DNA of 64,000 nt from Actinomycetaceae bacterium. Lineage in GTDB: Bacteria > Actinomycetota > Actinomycetes > Actinomycetales > Actinomycetaceae. Position 1 is the first letter of the stretch. Every line of letters starts with the position of its first letter. Shown one piece after another: positions 17,018 through 26,159 of this stretch. The translations under genes were made by a program, and so were the position numbers. A model generated the notes under the pieces. The model made no database searches. It was given only the letters and a program-made list of their open reading frames with translations, and had not been told where the DNA came from. The stretch is from the NCBI GenBank assembly GCA_028724905.1, contig JAQYTG010000001.1:33590-97589 (forward strand). The letters run 5' to 3'.

Positions 17018-18622
17018 TCACTTGACCGTGGTGCCTAGAAGCTGGAGACCAGTGACACCAATTGGGGTGACGTTCTCCACCTTTTCAGGGTTATAAGCGG
17101 TCAGAATGGTGTGATAGAAGAGCGGATAGAGCGGAGCCTGCTCAGCAATCATATCCTGGACTTCGCCCCACTTTGCCTTGCCTTTATCACCAGTCAAAGC
17201 ATCAGCATCGTTCATAGCAGCAACGAGTGCGTCGTATGCGGCTGGATCGGATTCAGCCAAGCGGAAGCGATCCTTCATAAAGAGATCAGCATAGAACCAG
17301 CCCTTGAGGATGATACCAGGGTCGGCACCGAAGGTGGATGGATCACCAGGAGCGATGACCAAGTCGAAATCACTGTTTGCCACCTTGTTGTTCCACACAT
17401 CTCCCGAAGCAAGTGCCTGGAGATTTACCTTGAACCCAAGAGCCTCGAGGTTTTGCTGGATCTGTGGCCCCATGCTAGCAATCCACGTATGGTCTGTGGT
17501 GAGAACACTGATCGTAGTGCCCTCAGCTACCCCAGCTTTAGCAAGCTCTGCTTTAGCAGCAGCTTCATCGTAATCAAACTGTACGGCTGCTTTCTTGTAG
17601 TTCGGGTTGATGTCAGGAAGTGGAGAGGTAGCCTCTACACCCATACCAGAAAGAGTGGTATCGATGATGGTCTTAGTATCGATACCTGTGAGCACGGCTC
17701 GGCGAACTTCTTTCTTGTCGAATGGAGCCTTAGCAGTGTTAAACATCGCCATTGCAATGCCATAGCCAGTGGCCTGCTCCACTTTCCAACCCTTATCCTC
17801 AAGCTTCTTTGCACCAGCTGGATCCACGTTTTCCACGATATCAACTGTGCCACCAAGAGCAGCTGTCAAGCGAGCAGTATCGTCAGTTTCGGAAGTCCAG
17901 AAGATTTTCTCAACAGTGGCTGGATTATCGCCGTTGTAGTTCGGGTTTGGAACGGCAGTGGCAGACTTATCAGGATCAATTGCGGTGTACATATATGGAC
18001 CAGTACCAATTGGCATTTTCGTGTTCTGGTCGAAAGTAGAATCTGCTTTTAGCACCTTAATGTCTGCGAGACGCTCTTTGAGATACTGCTGAGGTGCGGT
18101 GAGTTTGATGGTGACGGTGCTGTCGTCTTTTGCTTCAATCGATTTAATGAAAGAAATGAAAGCTGCATAGGAGGAGGTGACGACGGCTCCCGTAGCATCT
18201 TTTTCACCTTCAACAATACGCTTATAGGAGGCAACCACATCTTTTGCAGTCACAGCGGTGCCATCGGAGAACTTTGCACCATCGCGGAGCTTGACCTCAT
18301 ATTCAAGATCCGAAATTTTGGTGGGCTCATCTTCTGCAGCCAATGCTTTGTGCGCAGTGAAGTTTGTGTAGTCTAACTCATACAGACCCTCAACTACGTG
18401 CATATTTGTGCCGACTGCAAATGCTGAAGAAGTGTTTGATGGATGGAAGTTTGTGGTCTTATAAGCAGCAGCTACGTTGAGAGTGCCAGTAGGACCGCCG
18501 GATTTAGCCGTACCGCCCTTGCTATTGCTACCTGAGCTCCCCCCCCCGCAAGCAGAAAGAGCCAGGGCTGCAGCTGCAAGAACTGCACCAACTTTAGCCC
18601 ATCGCTTTGTAGAACGCATCAT
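17018..18622 (-). CDS. Solute-binding lipoprotein, family 5 (sialic acid transporter)
   Basis: 534-residue extracytoplasmic binding protein (SBP_bac_5, Opp/Sat type). A basic n-region, hydrophobic core and lipobox LSAC put the lipidated Cys at residue 25, followed by a Gly/Ser-rich linker. Directly after that Cys, three GGG codons form a run of nine G on the coding strand (18539-18547), a possible slippage site that would shift the frame. GGGGAGG lies just before two adjacent ATGs. It is the first gene of the transporter-nan cluster, under a promoter with a 17-bp spacer that contains the putative operator. Sialic acid as ligand is inferred from context. Confidence 0.9.
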   Translation of the reverse strand: MMRSTKRWAKVGAVLAAAALALSACGGGSSGSNSKGGTAKSGGPTGTLNVAAAYKTTNFHPSNTSSAFAVGTNMHVVEGLYELDYTNFTAHKALAAEDEPTKISDLEYEVKLRDGAKFSDGTAVTAKDVVASYKRIVEGEKDATGAVVTSSYAAFISFIKSIEAKDDSTVTIKLTAPQQYLKERLADIKVLKADSTFDQNTKMPIGTGPYMYTAIDPDKSATAVPNPNYNGDNPATVEKIFWTSETDDTARLTAALGGTVDIVENVDPAGAKKLEDKGWKVEQATGYGIAMAMFNTAKAPFDKKEVRRAVLTGIDTKTIIDTTLSGMGVEATSPLPDINPNYKKAAVQFDYDEAAAKAELAKAGVAEGTTISVLTTDHTWIASMGPQIQQNLEALGFKVNLQALASGDVWNNKVANSDFDLVIAPGDPSTFGADPGIILKGWFYADLFMKDRFRLAESDPAAYDALVAAMNDADALTGDKGKAKWGEVQDMIAEQAPLYPLFYHTILTAYNPEKVENVTPIGVTGLQLLGTTVK

Positions 18623-18680
18623 GTGTCCTCCCCTTTGAGAAACAAAAAATTACACCCGATCAATCAAATCGGACACCCTT

Positions 18681-18709
18681 AGCTTAACCTGTCTGACAAG
18701 TTGGTGCAA
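18681..18709 (-). promoter_or_regulatory. Promoter of the sialic-acid transporter operon with embedded operator
   Basis: On the minus strand -35 TTGCAC (18704-18709) and -10 TAAGCT (18681-18686) are 17 bp apart. The near-palindrome TTGTCAGACAG (18689-18699) lies in the spacer. It differs at one position from the perfect palindrome at the FadR-type regulator start. Confidence 0.6.
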
Positions 18710-18770
18710 ATAGAGAAAGCGTAACAGTTTGATTACGACTCTCTTCACCACCACAACGCGGGCATCAGGG

Positions 18771-18842
18771 TATCTATCAGCACGGAGACCACGATATCTA
18801 TCAGCACAGGAACCGCGATACCTATCAGCAAGAGCACCGCGA
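18771..18842. repeat. 24-bp tandem repeat, three copies
   Basis: Units 18771-18794, 18795-18818 and 18819-18842 begin TA(T/C)CTATCAGCA. They lie between the transporter promoter and the UPF0182 terminator. A minus-strand open frame through them only reflects the repeat. Confidence 0.8.
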
Positions 18843-18950
18843 TGAGATCGCCTGGCCGTTGAGCTATCGGGGTTGATCTTATCGGTCAGGTTTTGCCACC
18901 TCGCCACCTTCATAAGCCACACATGATTAACAACTATTACCCGTTAGCTC

Positions 18951-18998
18951 ATAAAAAGCTGGTTGCGTCTCACCCCATTGGAGCAAGACGCAACCAGC
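18951..18998 (-). terminator. Intrinsic terminator of the UPF0182 gene
   Basis: A 13-bp stem (GCTGGTTGCGTCT at 18958-18970 with its complement at 18986-18998) is followed on the minus strand by TTTTTAT. Confidence 0.85.
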
Positions 18999-19038
18999 GT
19001 CGATATCAACCGCAGCTCTTTATATCTTCTCTGCGGCG

Positions 19039-22000
19039 TTACTGCTGTGCTTGCTGCTGAGCCTGCACGGCCTGCTGCACAGCTTTGGAGAGTTTGTCTT
19101 GAGCCGCACCAAAGGCCGCCCAATCACCTTTCTGGCGAGCGCTCTCAGCTTCTTTGACGGCAGCCTGAGCATCGTTCAAGGCATTCTGCAGTTGCTCTTG
19201 CGCGGTGCCGGTAGCCGGAATGTTCGGCGTTGGAACAGGCGCAGCAGGAGGAGTGTCGCTCGGCGCAGCAGGCGTTGGCGTTTCAGGAGCTGGAGTGGCG
19301 GTGCCAGAAGCACCACTGGTTGCGCCAGCTCCAGATGCTCCGGCGCCCTCAGGTACCGGCGCCTCTTTCGTCCCTGCTATTTCGGCGTCACCAGCTTTCA
19401 CACCAGAGTCACCGCCAAACACCTGATCAAGCGCCTCATTCAGGGTAGGCGCAAAGCCCACTTGATCTCCGAAGAGCGTCAATACATACTGCAGCGTTGG
19501 ATACTGCGTACCGCTTGAGGCCTGCACGTAAATTGGCTGTACGTAGAGCAAACCGCCACCAATCGGCAAAGATAGCAGATTGCCTTGAATCACTTGCGTG
19601 CCGCCGGTGCGCAGCAAGTTCAACACCGTCGAGACGTTTTGAGCTGCCAGCATAGTGTTTTGCGCCTGGCCAGGCCCGCTCACCGTGAGGTCACGTGGAG
19701 CTTCAAGCAATCGGAGTTTGCCATACGAATCTGCAATCTTGCCGGTGGTGCTCCCCGCGTTGGAATCGGCAGCCAAGAAGCCCGTCATCACGTTGCGGTT
19801 GGTGTTGCCGCCAGGGATATATGAGGTCGTGAGTGAGAAACTCGCAGAATCCATGCCTGGCATTTGCAGCGTGAGGTAGTACGGCGGCTGCGCCGGACCC
19901 ATCCCTGCCTCGCTCTGTTGCTCAACAATACGAGAGGTGGGCTCACGAGGCACCTGCCAGAAATCGCCACCAGAGTAGAAGCTCTTAGCATCTGTGACGT
20001 GGTAGCGCGCAAGCAGGGTGCGCTGCACTTTGAACAGATCCTCTGGATAACGCACGTGCGCAATCAGATCGCCAGGCATCTTAGCTAGCGGCGTGATCTG
20101 CCCTGGGAAGATCTTTGACCACGCATTAATAATCGGGTCTTCCTGATCCCATTGATAAAGCGTGACGGAACCATCGTAAGCGTTCACCACGGCTTTGACG
20201 GAGTTGCGAATGTAGTTGATTTCTCCGCCTCCAATCACCAAACCATTGGAATTGAGGAAATCCGAGGTTGCTTCCCTCAGCGTCTCGCGCGCGGAGTATG
20301 GATAGTTATTAGACGTGGTATAGCCGTCAATAATCCACACCAGCTGTTTCGGAGTATCGGGATTATCGTCCATATCCACGACGGCAGGCACAGCTTTGGA
20401 ATCGAGGGTGAGGTATGGAGCTACTTTTTCCACACGCAAATGCGGATTGCGATCAAAGAGAATCTGAGATTCGTTCGTCACGCGATCTGAGAAGAAGAGC
20501 TCCGTAGAACGGAAACGAATCGCATACATGAGCTTGTCCCAGATATTTGCAATTCGCGGCCCACCGTCACCTTTATAGGTGGTGTTTACCTGGCCGTTTT
20601 CTGCCTTGTCGTCAGGGTAATCTAACTCCCACGGATCGGCTCCATCTGGCGCACCAACAATCGAGTAACTGGGGCTCTGCTGGCCAAAATAGACACGCGG
20701 CTCATACTCCCCTAGCTCACCAGTGGAGGGGATGCCCGCCTCCCAGAAGCTCGGATCGCCCTTTGTCGTCACGGTGTTGCCATAGCCCGTAGCCACCCCG
20801 AACCCGTGAGTGTACACTGTGTGATCGTTCACCCACGAACGCCGCTCTGTGGAAAGACCTTGGAGGTTAAGTTCACGAACGCCAATCACGGTATCGCGCA
20901 GCTGCCCGTCGATTGTGTAGCGATCCACCGTTAGCGGATCGAGGAATTCATAGTACTGCCGGTTTTGCTGCAACTGGTTGTACGAGGGCGCCACGATATT
21001 TGGATCGAGCAGACGAATCTGTGCAGCCGTTTCAGAATCCTGGCGCAACTGCCCTGGCTCGGCAGTAGTGCGAGCAGCATACTGCTGAGTCTGCACCTCA
21101 TCGAGGCCATAAGCATTGAGCGTAGCGTCGATATTGCGCTGAATATACGTAGATTCTAACTCGGCAGCATTTGGATCCACCTTGAACTTCTGCATCAAGA
21201 ACGGATAGAGCATCGTGAGCACCATGCCCACTGCCACAGTAGAAACAATCCCAATCAAGACGAGTTTCCACTTGCGCGACACCCCTGCCCACACAAAGAG
21301 CAGCGCCACCAAGGCCACCACAATAGCGAGGATCGTCAGCCCTGGTTTAGAAGCATTGATGTCGGTAAAGGTGGCTCCCGAGAAGCGGGCGTTGTTGCCT
21401 AAAAGCAGATCATAACGGCTGAGCCACAAATTTACGGCCACACCAAGCGTGATGAGCGCCGCCAAAATACCTATATGCAGATGCACTTTCTTGCTGGCCT
21501 TGAGCTTGCCTTTCACATTCGTGATCGCACCGACGAGCCAGTATCCCACCACGGCGGCAACGGCACTGAGCACCATAAGTATGAGGAAGAATCCAACGAG
21601 CTCATGCAAAGCTGGCAGCGTAAACATGTAGAAGCTCACATTGAGACTATATTCAGGATCTTGAGCCTGAAATGCTCCGCCGGTGATCCACAGCAAGAAT
21701 GTGCTCCATTGAGGAGCGAACCGCGCACCCATCACCACTGCCAGCAACGCCGGAAATAGCCCAAAGACTACCCACTTTCTGCCTGACAAAGCGCCACGAT
21801 AGTCGGCCTCTCCGGCCATCTTCGAGAACAGCTTCGCCGCAGCCTGCGGATCAAATCCTTCCGCAAAACTTCCGCCAAAAGACGGCTTGCCACCACTGGC
21901 AGAATCCGCACGAACAGAGTCTGCGCTGGCGTCACCACCGGCAGAGGTAGCCGAAGATGCGCGCTTGCGTGCGGACTTTCCGAGCGCACCGCCGCGAGTG

Positions 22001-22281
22001 GCAATCCAGAGATTGAGTTCCACCACGGCGAGCGTGAGTGCAAAAGCGACGAGCCCCACGGCAATAAACGCGCCATACTGAGTCCAGAAGACTCGGGCAG
22101 CTTTGATCTGGCCGAACCATCTCCACTCGGTGTAAAACGAAGCTAGTACCACCAGCGCCGCCAACAGCACAGCTAACACTATGAGCGTGGGGATAAAAGC
22201 TCCTGTTTTGGCAGAGCTACGAGGCTTCTTCGGGCGTTCAGGCCGCCACTGAGCAAAGGTTGTGCTAGACATACCTCCCAC
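19039..22281 (-). CDS. UPF0182 family large membrane protein
   Basis: 1080-residue UPF0182 (COG1615) protein of unknown function, widespread in Actinomycetota. The N-terminal third has about seven hydrophobic segments with the family-typical FYTEWRWFGQIKAARVFWTQ. A large extracytoplasmic part follows (EPRVYFGQQSPSY, PYLTLDSKAVPAVVD). The C-terminus is a Pro/Ala/Thr linker and a Gln/Ala-rich coiled tail. The start is uncertain: the frame opens with GTG GGA GGT ATG, so either the GTG (22281) or the ATG nine bases later. It is monocistronic with its own terminator. It lies next to the Lon-like protease, a common actinobacterial arrangement. Confidence 0.92.
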   Translation of the reverse strand: MGGMSSTTFAQWRPERPKKPRSSAKTGAFIPTLIVLAVLLAALVVLASFYTEWRWFGQIKAARVFWTQYGAFIAVGLVAFALTLAVVELNLWIATRGGALGKSARKRASSATSAGGDASADSVRADSASGGKPSFGGSFAEGFDPQAAAKLFSKMAGEADYRGALSGRKWVVFGLFPALLAVVMGARFAPQWSTFLLWITGGAFQAQDPEYSLNVSFYMFTLPALHELVGFFLILMVLSAVAAVVGYWLVGAITNVKGKLKASKKVHLHIGILAALITLGVAVNLWLSRYDLLLGNNARFSGATFTDINASKPGLTILAIVVALVALLFVWAGVSRKWKLVLIGIVSTVAVGMVLTMLYPFLMQKFKVDPNAAELESTYIQRNIDATLNAYGLDEVQTQQYAARTTAEPGQLRQDSETAAQIRLLDPNIVAPSYNQLQQNRQYYEFLDPLTVDRYTIDGQLRDTVIGVRELNLQGLSTERRSWVNDHTVYTHGFGVATGYGNTVTTKGDPSFWEAGIPSTGELGEYEPRVYFGQQSPSYSIVGAPDGADPWELDYPDDKAENGQVNTTYKGDGGPRIANIWDKLMYAIRFRSTELFFSDRVTNESQILFDRNPHLRVEKVAPYLTLDSKAVPAVVDMDDNPDTPKQLVWIIDGYTTSNNYPYSARETLREATSDFLNSNGLVIGGGEINYIRNSVKAVVNAYDGSVTLYQWDQEDPIINAWSKIFPGQITPLAKMPGDLIAHVRYPEDLFKVQRTLLARYHVTDAKSFYSGGDFWQVPREPTSRIVEQQSEAGMGPAQPPYYLTLQMPGMDSASFSLTTSYIPGGNTNRNVMTGFLAADSNAGSTTGKIADSYGKLRLLEAPRDLTVSGPGQAQNTMLAAQNVSTVLNLLRTGGTQVIQGNLLSLPIGGGLLYVQPIYVQASSGTQYPTLQYVLTLFGDQVGFAPTLNEALDQVFGGDSGVKAGDAEIAGTKEAPVPEGAGASGAGATSGASGTATPAPETPTPAAPSDTPPAAPVPTPNIPATGTAQEQLQNALNDAQAAVKEAESARQKGDWAAFGAAQDKLSKAVQQAVQAQQQAQQ

Positions 22282-22758
22282 GCTATCAAAATTCTTCAGC
22301 TAGCTTCATCTTTATTCTCCAGCCAACTTTAGCTTTCACCGAAGAATCCTCTACCCGCTCATTATTTCTCGCAGCTGAATCACCGCAGTCAGCATCATCC
22401 TCCACGCTAAATGACTCTACATGGCTCCTCGCAGAATGCCCGCACATGGACCACCCCTCACTGAGTGCCTTACGGCTACATGGCCGCAATCAGATGATCG
22501 GAGCTGAGCTACATCATTGTGGTTGAATCAGCATAGACACATCATCAGGGTGGTCACCGCGGCCGAATCAGTACAGTCTGCATCACGGCCTACATCACCG
22601 CAGCTGAATCACCGCGGCTAAGCTGAATAATTCTGAATCTGGATCATCTCTCGCGCTTGCGAACGCGCGCAAAGCATCCCTCGCTGTTGCGAATGCGCGC
22701 ACAGCACCCCGATGCCGCCGCGGAAACTACCGATGAAGCTCACGGCAAACCTGGATGC
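22282..22758. other. Intergenic region with degenerate repeats
   Basis: No gene seen. Two 30-bp units, TCGC(G/T)(C/T)TTGCGAA(C/T)GCGCGCA..., lie at 22651-22680 and 22681-22710. Between about 22550 and 22630 are looser repeats of ACCGCGGC(C/T)GAATCA type. Confidence 0.6.
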
Positions 22759-24057
22759 CTATCCCACAGTTTCCAGAGCTGAACACAGCGTGAGATCAGT
22801 GGTATCGCCAGCGCCAATAGCCTGCGCTACCGTCACTGCTTCCTCAGCTGTGCTCACCGCCCACACCCGCATATGGGCTGGTTCGTGGCCGATCGTTTCG
22901 GCACAGTTGCCGCGTGGAGCCAGAAAATCACTCACGCCGTGTTCTGCTGCCCCACGCATTTTGTGCACAATACCGCCTATTGGGCCGATCTTGCCGTCCC
23001 ATCCCATCGTCCCTGTACCGCCGATCACGGCTTTCCCAGCTAGCGAACCCTCTGTGAGCTGATCGTAAATGCCAAGCGTAAACATCAATCCGGCGCTTGG
23101 ACCCCCAATATCTTTCAAGCCATAGCTCGCTTTCCCAGGCAAGCGCACATCCGTGACGCTCATCGCCACCCCAAGCATCGCTCCCACCTGCAAAGCGCCG
23201 TGCTGATCCGGACGCTGCGCCACCGTCGTCACCGAAACTTCTTGTTCACGCCCATCACGCACGATTCGCAGTTGCACTTGCTGGCCAGGATTCACCGCAG
23301 CTAGGAACTCTGCCAACTCCATAAAATTTGCCACCGGCGTATAGTCTGCTCCGCGCCCAACTCGCCGAATACCTGTGAGCACATCTCCCACGCGCAGCAC
23401 GGATCCGGAGGGATATTCTTTGCTTACTTGCACCACCGTGAGCTTTTCACGCACTGGAAAACCGGCGAGATGAAAGGCTACCGCTGCCGCTGAATCCTGC
23501 GAGGATGCCATCTGCTGCTTATTACGCTGCTCGACGTCATCTGCGGTGACGTCAGCAGGATAGAGCGCACGCACCGGAAATAGTTGGTAATCAGAGCGCA
23601 TCAATGCCCACAGCGCCTCGAATCCTGTAATGCCCTCGCTCGGGGTACCCCACGAACTCACCGTCGTCAAGAAAATCTCTGAATCGCTGGGGTACGTGGA
23701 GACGCCACTCACCGCCACCACTGGTTTCTTCTCCACCTGACCATTGACGTTGAGCGCCGGCCCCGCTCCCTCCATGCCGAATCCGGTGGGCATCAACAGC
23801 GCAAGAGCCACCAGAGCTACGAGGAGCATCGCCGTCACGCGCACACGCCCCGCAGCAGACCGTGGATCACGGGTAGAGCGCGGTTCGCTTGTAGCGTGCG
23901 GTTCGGGCACAGACCTAGGCTCGGGCACAGACCGAGCACCCGAGGTGTCCGAAACATCTGAAGCAAACCGTCGCCCAGCAGCGTGGCGCCGCCTCACCAT
24001 CGAGCGATTTGGCCGCGCAGCGAACGCATCAGCTGAAGAGGAATCAAGACCTTGCAC
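22759..24057 (-). CDS. PDZ-domain Lon-like (S16) membrane-anchored protease
   Basis: 432-residue YlbL-type protease. A basic, Arg/Ser/Pro-rich cytoplasmic N-terminus (1-72) leads to one membrane segment (AMLLVALVALALLMPTG). A PDZ domain (about 200-290; KEYPSGSVLRVGDVLTGI) precedes the Lon-type catalytic domain with Ser in GGPSAGLMF and Lys in GIVHKMRGA, so the Ser-Lys dyad is intact. The active site lies outside the membrane. It begins with GTG at 24057 and is divergent, about 40 bases away, from the metalloprotease-like gene, so the two share a short promoter region. Confidence 0.88.
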   Translation of the reverse strand: MQGLDSSSADAFAARPNRSMVRRRHAAGRRFASDVSDTSGARSVPEPRSVPEPHATSEPRSTRDPRSAAGRVRVTAMLLVALVALALLMPTGFGMEGAGPALNVNGQVEKKPVVAVSGVSTYPSDSEIFLTTVSSWGTPSEGITGFEALWALMRSDYQLFPVRALYPADVTADDVEQRNKQQMASSQDSAAAVAFHLAGFPVREKLTVVQVSKEYPSGSVLRVGDVLTGIRRVGRGADYTPVANFMELAEFLAAVNPGQQVQLRIVRDGREQEVSVTTVAQRPDQHGALQVGAMLGVAMSVTDVRLPGKASYGLKDIGGPSAGLMFTLGIYDQLTEGSLAGKAVIGGTGTMGWDGKIGPIGGIVHKMRGAAEHGVSDFLAPRGNCAETIGHEPAHMRVWAVSTAEEAVTVAQAIGAGDTTDLTLCSALETVG

Positions 24058-24062
24058 GCGGA

Positions 24063-24068
24063 TATACT
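24063..24068 (+). promoter_or_regulatory. -10 box in divergent promoter
   Basis: TATACT lies 30 bases upstream of the metalloprotease-like start; its complement includes TAGTAT usable for the Lon-like gene on the other strand. Confidence 0.4.
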
Positions 24069-24097
24069 ACTGTATGAATCTGAATAAGGAGGGCTCG

Positions 24098-25657
24098 ATG
24101 AGCGACAACACCACTCCCCCTAATGGCTTCGGCTTTGCCGCATCTGGCGGTTCAGACGACGACTGGCAGGAGATGCTACGGGCAGTTTTCGGCGATGCCG
24201 CAGCCGACGACATCGCCGACGCTTTGAAATCTCAAGGAATTGACCCCCGCGGCAACCTTGGCGGAGTGCTCAGCGGCAAAAATTTCACTCTAATCACGCA
24301 GCAGATCCAAGATATGCTCGGCTCTGCCGGAGACGGGCCAGTGAACTGGAAAATTGCCGAACAGGTGGCTCGGGAAACTATTACCAGCAAACACCTAGAT
24401 CGTCTCAGTTCACACGACGGGGAGAAAGCTCGCAACGCTCTGCGCACAGCTTCGCTCTGGCTTGATGTTGCTACCGGATTCGATCCGAGTAACGGGCCGA
24501 GTATGGCTTGGACGCGCCTTGATTTCGTCGCTCACGCCCTGCCTACGTTCCGCAAACTACTCGAACCCGTCGGCGCACATATTTCGCGCGCCTTTTACGA
24601 TTCTTTCACCGCGCAGCTAGAGGATATGCCAGAGCAGATGCGTGGAATGCTGGGCAATCCGGCACATTTCATTGGCAAAATCACCGGCACAATGATCGGC
24701 GTGCAATACGGCTCTGCTCTGGCGGAGCTGGCAGCCCACTCATTTGGTAGTTCCGATACAGGTCTGCCGCTGATGGAGGGTTCTAGCTGTGCTCTTGTGC
24801 CCTCTAACGTGGCAGATTTTGCCGAAGGGCTAAAAGCAGAAAGAGACGAAGTTTTGCTCTATGTGGCGGCTCGTGAAAATGCCGCTTCACGGCTTTATTC
24901 GCGCGTGCCCTGGCTGCGAGCGCGCATCCTGGATACTGTGAGCGCTTTTGCCGGCCATATTGCTATCGACACAGATGCTATCGAAGAGCAGCTGCGTTCC
25001 TCTCTGATGAGCCAAAACCCCGTCACCCAGCTTGATCTCTCCAGCATTTTCACGCTGGAACTTACTGAGTATCAACAAGAGCTGCTGGCTCGCCTGGAAC
25101 TGTTGCTCTCGCTGGCAGAGGGATGGGTATCGCACGTCACGTCAGCTGCTGTAGCTCCGCATTTGCCTAATGCCGTGGCGCTGAAAGAGATGCTGCTGCG
25201 GCGTTACGCCACAGACAACCCCGCTAAAGCCGTGTGGGAGGGGCAGCTCGGAATGCAGCTCACCCCTCGTTCGCTGCGCGAGGCGATTACTTTTTGGGAC
25301 ATGGCCTCTACGCGCTTAGGGATCGACGGGCGCGAAGCCCTCTGGGCACATCCGGATCTGCTTCCAACGGCAGCAGATTTGAAGAATCCCGAGCAGTTCT
25401 TCACAGCGAAAGAACCCAGCGCTATCGAAGCGGAGCTAGATTCTTTCCTCGAAGACCTCCTCTCCCAAGCTGAGAGCAGCAGCGGCGTTAGTGACGACAG
25501 CTCCCAAGCAGCGGACGACTCCCAAGCCGCAGATAACTCACAAGCCGAGAGCAACAGAGTTTCTGGTGACGGCAGTGAAGACAGTGGTGCTGCTGCTAGC
25601 GGTGGTGATGGCGGCGCAGCTGACGAAGTTGGCGACGAGAGCGGCGACGAACAGTAA
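24098..25657 (+). CDS. DUF2342-type zinc-metalloprotease-like protein with altered active site
   Basis: 519-residue protein of the actinobacterial DUF2342 / putative zinc-dependent metalloprotease group. It has the N-terminal Gly-rich start, the central RVPWLRARILDTV and the EGWVSHV segment typical of the family. The expected metal motif (R/H-E-x-x-H) reads RENAA in VAARENAASRLYSRVPWLR, so the final His ligand is Ala. The last 60 residues are Ser/Asp/Gly/Ala repeats. I chose the ATG at 24098: AAGGAGG lies five bases upstream. Divergent from the Lon-like protease and followed by the E1-like gene, as is common in this phylum. Confidence 0.82.
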   Translation: MSDNTTPPNGFGFAASGGSDDDWQEMLRAVFGDAAADDIADALKSQGIDPRGNLGGVLSGKNFTLITQQIQDMLGSAGDGPVNWKIAEQVARETITSKHLDRLSSHDGEKARNALRTASLWLDVATGFDPSNGPSMAWTRLDFVAHALPTFRKLLEPVGAHISRAFYDSFTAQLEDMPEQMRGMLGNPAHFIGKITGTMIGVQYGSALAELAAHSFGSSDTGLPLMEGSSCALVPSNVADFAEGLKAERDEVLLYVAARENAASRLYSRVPWLRARILDTVSAFAGHIAIDTDAIEEQLRSSLMSQNPVTQLDLSSIFTLELTEYQQELLARLELLLSLAEGWVSHVTSAAVAPHLPNAVALKEMLLRRYATDNPAKAVWEGQLGMQLTPRSLREAITFWDMASTRLGIDGREALWAHPDLLPTAADLKNPEQFFTAKEPSAIEAELDSFLEDLLSQAESSSGVSDDSSQAADDSQAADNSQAESNRVSGDGSEDSGAAASGGDGGAADEVGDESGDEQ

Positions 25658-26159
25658 ACTCGCCGGTGAAACTGCTCACAGCGGTACTAGAGGCCTAGCT
25701 GGTGGTGGGAGTGACGACGAGGACATAGCGGAGCCGCAGAGAAGAACGCTAGACAACCTCGCGGCATAGCTAAGAACGGAACTGGCGCAACCAGCTGGCG
25801 GTGTGGCTGCGGTGACGGCTGCGTTCGCAGTCACCTGCGCACTTCCCACGCACAGCTGATACCACTAGCCTGCCTGCCAGTCACTCCATGCCCGAAACCT
25901 GCTTTCCGTCAGCAGATGATGCCGGTCGCCGATTTTCTGCGCAGGGTTGCCACTATCGAATGGCAATTCTCTCGACTTGGGGTGCAGCCCGTATTGGAAA
26001 AATTAGCCAATTAATAGTAACCAACCACCCATCACAGTTTTACGGTTTTCCACAGCTGTGGAAAACTCCGCTGCTGTCCAGCGTCCGTGATTTACGATGC
26101 TGCTACCGCAAGTCAGATAGCGCGATAGCTCGCGCACAGCTAGCAGGGTGGAAGAGACT
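25658..26159. other. Intergenic region containing a 22-bp perfect palindrome
   Basis: No convincing gene. A perfect palindrome at 26045-26066 (GTTTTCCACAG and its complement) carries two inverted TTTTCCACA sequences, one mismatch from the DnaA box TTATCCACA. The local sequence is more A/T-rich than its surroundings. Confidence 0.6.

Noticed and set aside
18650..18922. Minus-strand open frame with ADRYRG repeats
   Set aside because: Produced by the 24-bp tandem repeat and overlaps the transporter promoter.
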